From the NCBI GenBank assembly GCA_030710605.1, contig CP092876.1, positions 89,378,241-89,442,240 of the forward strand: a stretch of DNA of 64,000 nt. The letters run 5' to 3'. The notes beneath the pieces were generated by a model that made no database searches, was not told where the DNA came from, and worked only from the letters and a program-made list of their open reading frames with translations. A program made the position numbers and the translations under genes. The DNA is from Cordylochernes scorpioides (Eukaryota; Arthropoda; Arachnida; Pseudoscorpiones; Chernetidae). How positions within the stretch are numbered: position 1 is the first letter of the stretch; each line of letters opens with the position of its first letter. This document shows, one piece after another, positions 12,401 through 22,097 of this stretch.

Positions 12401-13416
12401 CAATAGATGGCGTCAGATTCTGACGTTAATTTTGACGGGAGAGGCGACCATTGCTTCCATGGATTGATTTCCTCCCGGCAAATTTTCCATCTATGTTTTG
12501 CCAATAGATTTGGCCCAGCCTCATTGCCAGCAAAACACCTCTTTGGTAGATTGTGAGGATTCCATTAGATCCCGTGTGGATCTCATGGAATAAAGTCCGC
12601 CCTAGAATGACGAGGGCCATTAGCCCGAAACCATGGTCTCTAGGTGGACGCTTATCAGTTTGCCAAAGTTGGTGTTGCGGCTTTGTCACCGACCCGATGC
12701 CGCTAGTTGCGGCGACGGTCAATAGATGGCGTCAAATTCTGACGTTAATTTTGACGGGAGAGGCGACCATTGCTTCCATGGATTGATTTCCTCCCGGCAA
12801 ATTTTCCATCTATGTTTTGCCAATAGATTTGGCCCAGCCTCATTGCCAGCAAAACACCTCTTTGGTAGATTGTGAGGATTCCATTAGATCCCGTGTGGAT
12901 CTCATGGAATAAAGTCCGCCCTAGACTGACGAGGGCCATTAGCCCGAAACCATGGTCTCTAGGTGGACGCTTATCAGTTTGCCAAAGTTGGTGTTGCGGC
13001 TTTGTCACCGACCCGATGCCGCTAGTTGCGGCGACGGTCAATAGATGGCGTCAGATTCTGACGTTAATTTTGACGGGAGAGGCGACCATTGCTTCCATGG
13101 ATTGATTTCCTCCCGGCAAATTTTCCATCTATGTTTTGCCAATAGATTTGGCCCAGCCTCATTGCCAGCAAAACACCTCTTTGGTAGATTGTGAGGATTC
13201 CATTAGATCCCGTGTGGATCTCATGGAATAAAGTCCGCCCTAGACTGACGAGGGCCATTAGCCCGAAACCATGGTCTCTAGGTGGACGCTTATCAGTTTG
13301 CCAAAGTTGGTGTTGCGGCTTTGTCACCGACCCGATGCCGCTAGTTGCGGCGACGGTCAATAGATGGCGTCAGATTCTGACGTTAATTTTGACGGGAGAG
13401 GCGACCATTGCTTCCA
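9451..13416. repeat. Satellite array, ~12.4 monomers of 319 bp, with one internal inversion
   Basis: Five head-to-tail monomers run on the plus strand from 9451 to ~11,053. The orientation then flips, and about 7.4 monomers run in reverse to 13,416. The period is exactly 319 bp. Monomers differ by only one or a few substitutions, for example single changes at ~9562, 10,038, 10,819 and 12,735. The array is embedded in TA microsatellite on both sides. Each monomer contains a perfect 12 bp palindrome, GTCAGATTCTGAC or its near variant. The apparent 98- and 77-codon frames repeated in every monomer are by-products of the repetition. Diverged single relatives at 47.5 and 49.5 kb indicate that the monomer derives from a mobile element. 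Confidence 0.95.
11046..11060. other. Orientation switch point of the satellite
   Basis: Left of ~11,053 the sequence matches the start of a monomer (GATGGAAA). Right of it comes ACGCTTATCAG, the reverse complement of mid-monomer sequence. The two parts overlap by at most one base, so the breakpoint has essentially no microhomology and joins two different monomer phases. Confidence 0.9.
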
Positions 13417-13898
13417 TATATATATATGTATCAATGTAGATGCTGTTGTTCTGTAGGATGACTGTAGTATGGCATGTTGGTTGCAGTCGTGGTGGCCACA
13501 ATGATTAGAGTGGGTTCAGACGTAATTGGGATTACACAAAAGGACGAGGCATGTTAGATGTCACCACAAAGATGGCGAGAGAGCGAGTGTAGCTGACACC
13601 GGTCAGGGGACAACTGTCTAGAGGGGTCTGTCAATCGTGTCTCCAAGCGGACTAATCTGTTTGAGTAAGAAAGGGGCACATCTGGGAACCCGACTTTTAT
13701 TTGTTACCTTGGCAATTACATTATAACTATACAACAAATGGGAATATAGGTATATATTGGTTTATATATTACAACAGTTTATGCCCTGGTTGTTGAAAAT
13801 GAGCTTATGGTGATTATAGATGAAAGCATAAGATAATTATAATGGGGGAAAATAATTTGTATACAAATTGGTTAATAATAATAAAAAGTAAACAAATT
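13417..13898. other. Non-coding, short AT run then mixed sequence
   Basis: A TA microsatellite remnant at 13,416-13,428 is followed by ~250 bp of more balanced composition (13,440-13,700) that looks like transposon terminal sequence. No frame, inverted repeat or match to other parts of the window was found. Confidence 0.4.
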
Positions 13899-14067
13899 AC
13901 AAAACTATTTTAGACGCGTAATATTCTTTTTAAAATAAAACAATTTCTACTGCCTTTACTGCAATGGAAAAATTAAAGGGAGGGCCTGGCTCATCAGTGA
14001 TGAACCCTCTTTTTACGCGTCTAAAATAGTTTTGTAATTTGATAACAGATGGCGCGCTAGTGCATCG
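13899..14067 (+). mobile_element. Foldback MITE, copy 1
   Basis: 22 bp perfect inverted repeats at 13,899-13,920 and 14,014-14,035 enclose a core with CTACTGCCTTTACTGCAATGG and GGCCTGGCTCATCAGTGATG. The same core and the flanking motif AACAGATGGCGCGCTAGTGCA (diverged) occur in reverse orientation at 18,950-19,137. No coding capacity. The transposase family is unknown. Confidence 0.7.
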
Positions 14068-14419
14068 TAATAAAAAGTAATGTTGACAAATAATAATTGA
14101 TAATAATGTTAATCCCAATGTATAAAAATATATGAAAAAGAATTAAAAATGTATAGATATAAATATATATTTGGGTGATTATATACAGCATTGAATGTTG
14201 GAATTAATATTCGAAAGTGCATTGAATTATAGGGTCAGCTAATTTAAAAATTCTAGATAGGTGGACATAGAATAGATTCTGGTACTGCGATGTAATGCGA
14301 CATTATAGGATTGTAGGCATTGGTCCATCTACAGTATGCTGAAGGTATTCAACATGGGGTGTCCTATCAGACGGATTTGGGAATGGTTGGTGGAAGCTTT
14401 GGTCGAGAAAAATGTGAGA

Positions 14420-14646
14420 AAAAGAGTGATAGAGAGAGAGAGAGAGTGACAGAGAAAGAGTGGGTCTGTCGCAAAAAAAAAAAAAACGATTTTGCCGCGG
14501 TAAGGCAGTGATGAAAGTAAGGTGATTGAAAATTGAAAAAAAAAAAAAAGAATTGCCCGAAGGTGAGAAAAAATAAAAAGGGGCGGAGATAGACATGGGA
14601 ACATGTCTCGAGTGGTTTGCGCACATATCCATGGTGGTTCCCATGT
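14420..14646. repeat. GA microsatellite, poly-A runs and a 10 bp inverted repeat
   Basis: Contains (GA)n around 14,430-14,446 and two A runs near 14,475 and 14,540. ACATGGGAAC at 14,592-14,601 is repeated as GTTCCCATGT at 14,637-14,646. Minus-strand open frames here (up to 113 codons) read through the simple repeats and encode Phe/Ser/Leu-rich low complexity; they are not genes. Confidence 0.6.
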
Positions 14647-14681
14647 GGCCTGCTTATTTATTTATTACCAGTTGCAAACAA

Positions 14682-14715
14682 GACACGCTATATCCGATCT
14701 GGATAATTGCGCGTG
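14682..14715 (-). other. LINE 3' UTR hairpin, copy A
   Basis: Two-stem hairpin in minus-strand sense. The outer stem pairs CACGC with GCGTG, an internal loop follows, and the inner stem pairs TATCC with GGATA around a 5-base loop. The AATAAATAAATAA tail follows within ~20 bases. The same structure ends the other LINE fragments B, C and D. Confidence 0.7.
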
Positions 14716-15535
14716 AAACTATTTACAATAATTCATATTGTAGTAGAAGAGGTAACAGAATTATCAAAAAGAAAATAAACAATTAAGAAAAAGAGCATTG
14801 AATAAACATATACATTAAACAAAAAAGCAACAACATAAGCAGATAGAAGAAATCACAAAGTAGGTATTTACAGTATGTTAAGCAATGAGTTTAATAATGT
14901 TATCTGTAATAATTAGTATCGTGGAAAGAGAAAGTTGATCAAGTTGAACTATTTAAAATGGATTATGTTCTAAAGTAACTTATTAATTATTTACATTGAT
15001 GTAAACCAAGTCATATAGTAGTATAGTTCCTCAAGCTGCATGAATCTGTCTATTTATAATAAAAAGTCTGCAGAACCTATTAAATTTAGTATATCTTTCC
15101 CTATTATAAACTATTTGACCCAGATAGGTTCTTTCCATCTTGCTCTGCTGTCTTAGGTTTGATACCAGTGGGCATGAGTTCAGAATGTGTTTGGGGGTTT
15201 CTTCTTCCGCTCCACAAGAGCATCTGGGCGAATCTATTTTTATAATTCTGAACAGATATGATTTGAAGTTACCATGACCTGTAAAGAATTGAACATTGTA
15301 GAAGTTTGGTTTGACAAATTTTGGTATTTTTAAGGAGGTGAAAAAAGTTTGAAATTATTGTTGGATTCTTCATAGTGTATTGATGTAATTTTCTTTCATT
15401 ATAGTCAGCAATTTCTTTTATGCTTGATAAATTAAATCTTATATATATTATTGTAGCCCATTTCATTTTTCAATATATTGGATTCTATGTAATCTGTGAG
15501 TTTAGGAATTTGTGTTAGTATTGGTGCTTGGTGCA
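14682..15535 (-). pseudogene. LINE (I/R1-like) 3' fragment A
   Basis: On the minus strand around 15,175-15,235 the frame reads C-S-C-G-A-E-E-E-T-P-K-H-I-L-N-S-C-P. This is the CxCG...T..H....C zinc motif found at the C-terminus of I/R1-type LINE ORF2 proteins. The remaining C-terminal region (NRFC-type helix, ~15,080-15,110) and an AT-rich 3' UTR follow, ending near the conserved hairpin and an AATAAATAAATAA tail at ~14,655-14,670. The reverse transcriptase is absent, so this is a 5'-truncated copy, as is typical for LINEs. Confidence 0.7.
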
Positions 15536-15540
15536 AGTTT

Positions 15541-16794
15541 TAGAGATGCCATGGCGCGCTTGAAGTTCTTCAGCCACGGTTTGTAGACGAGTTTGCAGAG
15601 GTTCAAAGACCAGCCCGTTAAGTCGTGACAGCGGAGGAGTCTTTCAGCTGTCTGTGGAATCTTTCCACCAAGCCGTTTGCTGCTGGGTGGTAGGATGATG
15701 TCCTTATTCTCTCGATTCCCAGAAGCTGTGTCAATTCAGCGAAAAGTGCTGATTCAAAATGCTTACCTTGGTCTGTAGTCACTTTTGAAGGCACGCCAAA
15801 ACGGGATATCCAGACTGATATGAAGGCATTTGCTACTGTTTTGGCGATGATGTCCTGTATGGGTAGGGCTTTGGGTCACCTAGAGAATCGGACAACGCAG
15901 GTGAATATGTACCGATAGCTTTTACTGGTGGTAGTGGTCTGACCAGGTCAATGTGAACTGACTTGAACCTCACGTCGAGGGACTAAAGACCGAAGGGGCG
16001 TTCTTGTGTGTCTTGTGGTTTTAAAGACTTGGCAGCAGTGGCAGGCGTGAGTCCAAAGTGCGCAATCCTTCTTGACGGCTGGCCAGACGTAATGGGCGGT
16101 GGCCATCCTTGTAGTAGCTCGTACTCCGGGGTGAGACAAGTTGTGGTATGCAGAAAAAATAATGCGGCGACAGGATGCGGGTACGAATGGTCTGGGTTTG
16201 GCTGTGGAAATGTCACAGTAAAGGGAAATGTTCGTTTCTGGTATTTGTACTTTTTTCCAGTTGTAGTGAGCTGCGGTTTTCCAATGTTAAAAGAGCTTGT
16301 AGCTCCTTGTCTACTGCTTGCGCTTTGGCGAGAGATTTCAGGTCATAAGGTTGGAGATGGGAGATGAGTTCCACACGTGAAAGGAAATCTGCAGGTACAT
16401 TTTCACAGACTGAGAGGTGGCGGATCTTTGTGGTGAATTGCCCGTTGAAATCGAGGTGTTGACATTTGCGCGCCAAGGCTTTGTCCAAATATTTTTGAAA
16501 GGCATATGCGAGATGTTTGTGGTTCATATAGACCGGAAATTGTCGCCCTTCCAATAAGTGCCTGAAATGCTTGATACCCTAGTTTGAAGCCAGGATTTCT
16601 CTGTCGTATACGCTGTATTTCCTATGTGCCACGTCTAGTTTCCTTGAGAAAAGCGCTATCGGTTGAAAATTGGTGCCAACCTGCTGGTGAAGCGCGGCGC
16701 TCAGAGCAAAATCGGAGGCATCTACCATAAGGTAGAGAAAAGATTCTGTAAAAGGATGGTGCAATAGGGCAGCATTGGCTAGTTGAAGTTTCAC
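15541..16794 (-). pseudogene. RNase H and truncated integrase of the CsRn1-like gypsy
   Basis: 16,579-16,794 holds the RNase H start (LMVDASDFALSAALHQ, first catalytic Asp). 16,213-16,554 holds its end and the tether (FPVYMNHKHLAYAF, ADFLSRVE). 15,948-16,139 has the integrase HHCC finger (HPGVRATTR...VWPAVKKDC...HACHCC). 15,600-15,820 has the core with TTDQGKHFES and SYHPAANGLVERFHRQLK, the second Asp and the Glu region. The integrase C-terminus is missing because the element ends at ~15,541. Confidence 0.8.
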
Positions 16795-16820
16795 TCATCG
16801 AAAGCCTGGACTGTTGGTGT

Positions 16821-17980
16821 TCATTGGCAGGATACGATCTTGTGCCCTTCGACCATTGCGTAGAGTGGTGCCTGAATATTAGCGACATTGGAGAGGCAGC
16901 GCTGGTAGAAATTAAACATACCCAGAAAAGGCTGAAGTTTTCCGACAGTATCAGGGATTGGGATGTCTTTAATTGCTTGTACTCGCTGAGGGTCCAGCAA
17001 TATTCCGGCGTTGGTGATGATAAATCCCAAGAATTTTACTGAAGTTTGACCGAAGATGCATTTGGTTTTGTTGATTGTCAGGCCGTAGTCTCGAAGGCGA
17101 CCAGAAAGTTGTTGAAGATGGGATACATGTTGATTATCTGAATCAGATGCGATAAGTATGTCGTCAATGTAGGCATAAGCAAAATCCAATCTTTGGGGTA
17201 CTTTGTTGATGTGCCATTGAAAGATCTGGGCTGCGTTACAGAGGCTGAGCAAAGAGGCTTAAAGACATAATAACGGTAGTCTTAGGGAAATCTCTAGATT
17301 CCACGGGCAGATGGTAGTACGGTCTAACCAGATCGACAGTAGAATATATTTTCTTACCATGCAGGTGCGATACAAAGTCCATAATGTTAGAGACTGAATA
17401 TCGGTCGGGGATGGTAGCGGCATTCAGTTTTCTGTAGTCTCCACATGGTCGTAGCAAGCCGTCTTTCTTGGGTATTAGATGGAAGGGCTGGCCCACGGCG
17501 ATTTAGGTTAGGAGTAAGGCGAATTGGCGATTGTAAGGCGGAGGCTAACAGCGGGGATGGGGAAACCTGTCCAATGGAGTGAAGGGAAGATACTGGGTCA
17601 TTCATCTGGTGATTCCGCAGGTCTACTGTCAGCCCATAATGTCGGAGAAAGTTTTCGCCGATGATGGAAACACCGACGTCGGCTATGATGAAAGGCCAAC
17701 GGAATAATCATCCGAAACAGAGGTCAAGCTCAAGATGTCGTTTCCTGTAAGTGCGGATGATAGATCCGTTAGCTGCGAAAATCTGCCTGCGCTAGGGCCT
17801 AGCGTTTTTAACTGGTGGTGGAATCATTGAAACTTCAGCTCCAGTGTCAATCAAAAACAAATAGGCACTGCGTAGGTTCGTGATGAAGAGCTGGCGAATA
17901 AGGCCTCCCCGGTCAGTGGCTCCTAGTGACGGCGGTCGTATTCCTTTCCCTGGACCTTGAAGTTGCATTGTCGAGGGCAC
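16821..17980 (-). pseudogene. Protease and reverse transcriptase of the CsRn1-like gypsy
   Basis: At 17,792-17,980 the frame has AYLFLIDTGAEVSMIPP, the aspartic protease active site (DTGA). At 17,236-17,496 it has PFHLIPKKDGLLRPCGDYRKLNA, STVDLVRPYYHLPV (RT motifs 2-3, with A replaced in the usual DLARAY). At 16,821-17,252 come AYIDDILIASD (the YxDD box, here YIDD) and CIFGQTSVKFLGF (thumb). Pieces lie in different frames with stops between 17,520 and 17,790. Gene order and spacing are normal for Ty3/gypsy. Confidence 0.8.
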
Positions 17981-18612
17981 TTCCTAGCTTGCGCTACAAA
18001 CTTTATATGGTAACAATAAGCTTCTGAGTTTCTTTTTGTGTTGCGGGTCGGGTCCTTAGCGTTCGGAAAGCGATTGTGTGGGGTGTCCATGGATGACTTC
18101 AAAGCTTTTATTTGTGTATGCAGGTCTTGGATTTGCGTAATCTGCTGTCGGTGGGCTTCCGCGCTATGACCTGTGGTTGGCTGGTCCACTGCTGAGACCG
18201 TTTGCAGTGTGGCTTCGAGTATGTTTTCTGCCATTTCCGCCAGCTTACTCAAACTTGTTTCAGAGATGCTGCGAGAGCGGCCCTTATGTCCTGAGTTAGG
18301 CGTCGAGTTGATAGTATTAGCTTGTATTGATTGACTGAGTCGCTGTAGAAGGCGTGCTTTCCACCAGGGTGGAGCGGCAATTTTGATGTTCTCGACGTAG
18401 GTAAAAGTTGGCTGGTCTAGATTCGTTACCGTTGCTTGAAATTTAGTTTTGTCGCGGGAGATCTCGGCTAAACCGAAAGCGTCTTCTAGCTGGCTTATCC
18501 TCAGTTCAACGTCGTTGGGCCAGAATGGTGGTGCATGGAAAGCCAATTTTGATATTTGGCACGTTGCCATGGATGTTGGCCCTTCAGGATGTTCCATAGT
18601 TGCGTCATGCAT
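17923..18612 (-). pseudogene. Gag of the CsRn1-like gypsy
   Basis: A 229-codon frame. The N-terminal matrix/capsid-like block has FHAPPFWPNDVELRISQLEDAF (residues ~28-49, split here by its motif FWPND), typical of this gag type. Near residues ~199-212 lies a zinc motif C-Y-H-(9)-C-(3)-C. The CsRn1 pattern is CX2HX9CX3C, and here the first spacing is one residue short. The frame runs into the protease region after the finger, with a frame change near 17,980. The start at 18,612 is the first Met in a region following the primer site. Confidence 0.75.
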
Positions 18613-18684
18613 TCTGGGGCTTTTGAAGTTTCGTAGATGAAATATTAATAAAAAATATAGAAAAGTGATTAAAATAACTTATGG

Positions 18685-18702
18685 ATCACGTCCGGCTCAC
18701 CA
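18685..18702 (-). promoter_or_regulatory. Primer-binding site, tRNA-Trp-like
   Basis: In minus sense TGGTGAGCCGGACGTGAT, three bases after the candidate LTR. It matches the complement of the tRNA-Trp 3' end (TGGTGACCCCGACGTGAT) at 16 of 18 positions, including the leading TGG that pairs with CCA. CsRn1-group elements are known to use tRNA-Trp. Confidence 0.7.
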
Positions 18703-18705
18703 ATT

Positions 18706-18872
18706 TGTAGGCAAATTACTCACAGCGAATTTAAACACTCCTTTATTGTGTCAGGTTTTTTTAATTCTGCCTCCAGGCCGCGAGAAGCCGGACTGCATGG
18801 TCACGCGGCGGCTGCTAGGAGTATCGCCACGCATTCAATTGAAACTTCAAGTTGTTATTTAGTAAGATAACA
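18706..18872 (-). repeat. Candidate 5' LTR of the CsRn1-like gypsy
   Basis: 167 bp lying directly upstream of the primer site in minus sense, starting TGTTATCTTA and ending CCTACA, so it has TG...CA ends. It contains an AATAAA-like signal. There is no second copy to confirm the boundaries, because the element lost its 3' end. Confidence 0.5.
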
Positions 18873-18949
18873 AAATAAACGAAAAAATAAATAAATAAAA
18901 GATAAAATATTATTTTCGAGTAACACAAACCAAATAGTGTATTTATTTT

Positions 18950-19137
18950 ATATGTGCATTAGCGCGCTATCTGTTAGAATAAATTTTAAATATTTCTAAC
19001 GCCTATGATTTTTTTTAATAACTCAATTTTTACTGCCCTTAGTGCAATGATAAAATAATGGGAGGGTTCACCACTGATGAGCCAGGCCTTCCTTTCATTT
19101 TATATTTGCAGTAAGGGCATTAAAAATTGATTTATTT
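18950..19137 (-). mobile_element. Foldback MITE, copy 2
   Basis: 24 bp near-perfect inverted repeats at 19,024-19,047 (CAATTTTTACTGCCCTTAG...) and 19,106-19,129 surround GAGGGTTCACCACTGATGAG and CCAGGCC. In minus sense the order TTTTAAAATAAA, TIR, core, then AACAGATAGCGCGCTAATGCA matches copy 1 at 13,928-14,067. The termini of this copy are better kept than those of copy 1. Confidence 0.7.
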
Positions 19138-19250
19138 TAAAAAAGAATCGTACACATCAAACATAGTTCAAATTTCTTATATATTTTTTATTTTTATTAA
19201 TTTTAAAATATATAATTATATAAATTATTATTATTTTATTTGACATATCG

Positions 19251-19282
19251 GACGCGATATCCCAGCTCGGGATACTTGCGCC
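19251..19282 (-). other. LINE 3' UTR hairpin, copy B
   Basis: Same two-stem architecture as copy A. The inner stem here is TATCCC/GGGATA with a 5-base loop, one pair longer than in A. The outer stem is GCGC/GCGT-like. In minus sense the AAN internal loop on the 5' side is kept. Confidence 0.7.
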
Positions 19283-19624
19283 TAAATACATTTTAGTAGA
19301 TCATATACGATTCATTTTATACAATTTAATAACCGGAGTAAAAACATAATTGAAACTTAAACGATGGTATTCTAAAACAGAAGAGAAAATCTAAAATGGA
19401 TTATTTTAGCAACCTATATTCAACTCATTATATACAACTCAATAACCGACTAAAAAAACAATTAAAACTGAAACGATGATTTTCTTAAACAGAAGAGAAA
19501 ATCTAAAATGAATTTACAAAAATTATTGAATTTTTCATAAGTGTCTTTGTTATATACAAATTCGCAAATTTCTTCGATGGGATAAAAATGATTACTTCTG
19601 TAGCTGTGAAATATCGGACATTCT
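19251..19624 (-). pseudogene. LINE (I/R1-like) 3' fragment B
   Basis: Minus-strand frame 19,462-19,624 contains CPIFHSYRSN and YEKFNNFCKFILDFL, the C-terminal tail seen in the longer LINE C (CPVFQDYR, FNRFCKFISKFL). The upstream side is lost in the assembly gap. The 3' UTR runs to the hairpin at 19,251-19,282 and an AAATAAAATAATAATAA tail. Confidence 0.7.
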
Positions 19625-19724
19625 NNNNNNNNNNNNNNNNNNNNNNNNNNNNNNNNNNNNNNNNNNNNNNNNNNNNNNNNNNNNNNNNNNNNNNNNNNNN
19701 NNNNNNNNNNNNNNNNNNNNNNNN
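19625..19724. other. Assembly gap (100 N)
   Basis: Exactly 100 N, the usual placeholder for a gap of unknown size. The apparent fusion of LINE fragment B to the BEL/Pao element across it should not be trusted. Confidence 0.98.
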
Positions 19725-21614
19725 AATTTTCCTCCCTTGGATTCTGGTCTTGCAATGACGGCACTGACTCCGATTCCCTGAAATTTCCCACCAGACCATC
19801 TAACTCTGATGTAGTCCGAACCGCAAAGCTACAAGGTCCACCTTTATAGTTCGAGGAGAGAGAGCTGTCTATTTTGCCCATTAGAATCCAACCGAGCCTT
19901 GAATTCATTGCTATAGGCTGGTTCTTTCCCAGCATTTTTTTTTCTCTCCATGCATCAGATATGCATACATATCTGCACCTAGAATAATGTCGATAGGTGC
20001 CGAAATATGAAACAGAGGGTCTGCTAACTCAAGCCCTCTCTGCATGATCCAGGTCGGTTCTGCCAATTTGAAGTTTGGAATTTCAGTTGTTAAGACTTCC
20101 ATTACTAGAGCATTTGTTTCATATTTTTCGGATCTATAAATTGACCTGAATGTCAAGTTAACAGATGTAGATGATCCCTGGACTGGATTATTTCCAATAC
20201 CCTTAAGTGAGCGTCCTGATGTTTCTCCTTTGAGCCCAAGTTTCTCACAAATTTCTTTTGTGATCAAACTAACCTGTGATCCACTATCTAAAAGTGCTCG
20301 GCAGATCTGCTGTGTACCGCCTTCACCTTCCACAATTATTTGAGCAGTCGCAAGGAGCACTTGATTGATGGTCTCACTTCCTTGTTCAATACTCGTGTTG
20401 TTGATTTCACTCACAGGTTTAGAGATCTGTGGCTTTGCACCCTTCTGAGTATCAGTCACCTCTGTATCAAGCTTATGGAGCAAAGTATGGTGCCTTTTGT
20501 TGCACTTCTTGCAAGGTCCTTGGTAACAATTTTTTCTTGTATGACCTTTTTTTAGACAATTGTAGCACATCTTGTTTTGCTTGACAAATTCCCATTTTTG
20601 TTCGATGGGCATTGCACTAAACGTAGTACAGTTGTAGACTCTGTGACCTGCTTTGCATGCTATGCATATTTGAGCACTGGTATTAATCGCAATGTGTACA
20701 TTTGCATAGTCCTTTTGAATTTCATTTTCCTTTCTTTGATATTCCCTCGATTGGTGTGGCAGACTTCTAGCTTGTCTTTCAAGAAACAGAATGAAGTCTT
20801 CATAGGAAGGAAATGATCTTTCATCCTGGGTCAACTCCCACTGTCGTTTCATATCCTCATCGATTCTGTCTCTCAATAACTGTACCAATATTATGTCCAC
20901 CAACTCATTTCTTTGCAATCCGAGGGATCCTAGATTGCGTACAGACTCGTTACATGTATCCAGAAGTTCCCTTAGGGCCTTTGCTGATGGATACTTCATT
21001 TGCTTGATCTTGAATATTTTGTTCAGTTGCGCATAAGCCAACTCTCTTTGGTTGTCGTATCTGGAAACTAGAGTATCCCATGCTTGCCTGTAGCTATCTG
21101 ATGATATTGGGAACCCACGTATCTGTCTGGCTGCTTCTCCCTTCACTGCGGAGCCTAAATATTGCAGCTTTTGTAGATCATTTAGCCCTGGATTTTGATC
21201 TATGGCCATTCCGAATACCTCCTTGAAATTGAACCAAGAGTTCGCATCTCCATAGAAGTGAGGCAACTCGAACTTGGGCAATATTACTGTTTCGAGGCCT
21301 TTTGCTTGCTTTGTATCCGCTGTACCTTGATTTCCTTCTAATGCACGCCTAAGCTTTATTTACAGTTTCTCCATTTTATCTTGAATTGTTTCATAACCTT
21401 CGAATTCCTTCTCTTCATCTACTTCCTCCTGTTCGAATAACTCGTCAAATAAGATCCCAGTCTTCGTTTTTATTTCCGATACACCTTCATATATCAGCTT
21501 TAATTTATGGAGATCTCCTCCCGCTATTTCTTCATCTATGGATGCCAGGTATTTATCCATTCGTCTTATCTGGAAACGGATCTTGACCTTTAGGCCTTTG
21601 ATTTCCTTAGACAT
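19725..21614 (-). pseudogene. BEL/Pao gag-protease
   Basis: One frame runs from Met at 21,614 through a single TAA at 21,360 to 19,911. The N-terminal ~84 codons are a helical, acidic segment, and PKFELPHFYGDANSWFNFKE (near 21,281) opens the DUF1759-type gag domain. Two zinc motifs follow at about residues 205-255 of the second part (CIACKAGHRVYNC; CYNCLKKGHTRKNC and CKKCNKRHH). The DUF1758-type aspartic protease has LLDSGSQVSLIT. A frameshift in the T9 run at ~19,940 switches to the frame reading GKNQPIAMNSRLGWILMG, the start of pol. Both lesions are simple; the T-run one could be an assembly error. Confidence 0.88.
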
Positions 21615-21666
21615 ATTTTCAGTTTTGAAGGTTCTTTCTCAGTAGAATCACGCTCTTTCTCTTGAT

Positions 21667-21684
21667 ATCCGGCTCGAGGGACCA
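21667..21684 (-). promoter_or_regulatory. Primer-binding site, tRNA-Tyr-like
   Basis: In minus sense TGGTCCCTCGAGCCGGAT, two bases after the LTR. It complements the metazoan tRNA-Tyr 3' end (consensus TGGTCCTTCGAGCCGGAA) with two mismatches. tRNA-Tyr-type primers fit BEL elements and confirm the minus orientation of the LTR. Confidence 0.65.
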
Positions 21685-21686
21685 TA

Positions 21687-22097
21687 TGTTGGAGCTTGGA
21701 TCCTCACAGTAATAGTTTGGAAATCCGTGTAGCTTCTTAACCTTTGTTTTAGATGTTGACTATCTTTCGGCAGAGCTTAATTTGGACTGTATGTTTTCAC
21801 CTCGACCTGCGGATTGACTACTGAGAGATTCTCCCTATCCAAATGCGATGTAACAACAAGAGAATGGCCACACAGCCTCACGGCGTTTAGCTTACACACT
21901 GATTTTATTGCATCTTTCACTGATTTTATATACATATATATTTACATAATTAAAAGAAAGAAAGAAGAATTTACATGATTATAAATCAATGCAGCCTAGC
22001 TAGTGATTTACATAACTAGGCTCAAACAATACCATACTAAGCTGTATCCACAAAGAATGAACATTGTTTTCTTAGACACCATAGAAGCGTCGTAACA
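21687..22097 (-). repeat. BEL/Pao 5' LTR
   Basis: 411 bp with TGTTACGACG at its 5' end and CTCCAACA at its 3' end in minus sense. It has a TATATAAAA box (~21,932) followed ~20 bp later by AATAAA, the expected LTR promoter and poly-A order for the minus strand. It is followed by a tRNA-Tyr-like primer site. No second LTR copy is present. The other side (22,098 onward) is also followed by a primer-like sequence, from a different element. Confidence 0.7.

Larger units (their letters stand above)
15541..18872 (-). mobile_element. Ty3/gypsy, CsRn1-like, 3'-truncated
   Basis: Minus-strand order is 5' LTR (18,706-18,872), primer site, gag, protease, RT, RNase H, integrase core. The integrase stops at ~15,541, where LINE fragment A begins. 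No 3' LTR is present. Two features point to the CsRn1 clade: a primer site close to tRNA-Trp and a CHCC rather than CCHC gag finger. Multiple stops and frameshifts make it inactive. Confidence 0.75.
19725..22097 (-). mobile_element. BEL/Pao retrotransposon, 5' half
   Basis: Minus-strand order is 5' LTR (21,687-22,097), primer site, gag, protease, start of pol, then the assembly gap. RT, RNase H, integrase and the 3' LTR are not in the window. Reading is interrupted by one in-frame TAA (21,360) and one frameshift in a nine-T run (~19,936-19,944). Confidence 0.85.

Noticed and set aside
9539..13439. Repeated 98- and 77-codon open frames in every satellite monomer
   Set aside because: Both strands are open by chance because all monomers are near identical. 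The frames overlap antisense, have no motif and appear in both orientations of the array.
13981..14010. Possible hammerhead ribozyme (CTGATGAG) in the MITE core
   Set aside because: No GAAA segment, stem II or cleavage site follows at the proper spacing in either copy. The match is one short motif.
14303..14644. 113-codon minus-strand frame
   Set aside because: It is created by GA, poly-A and poly-T runs and gives only Phe/Ser/Leu low complexity.
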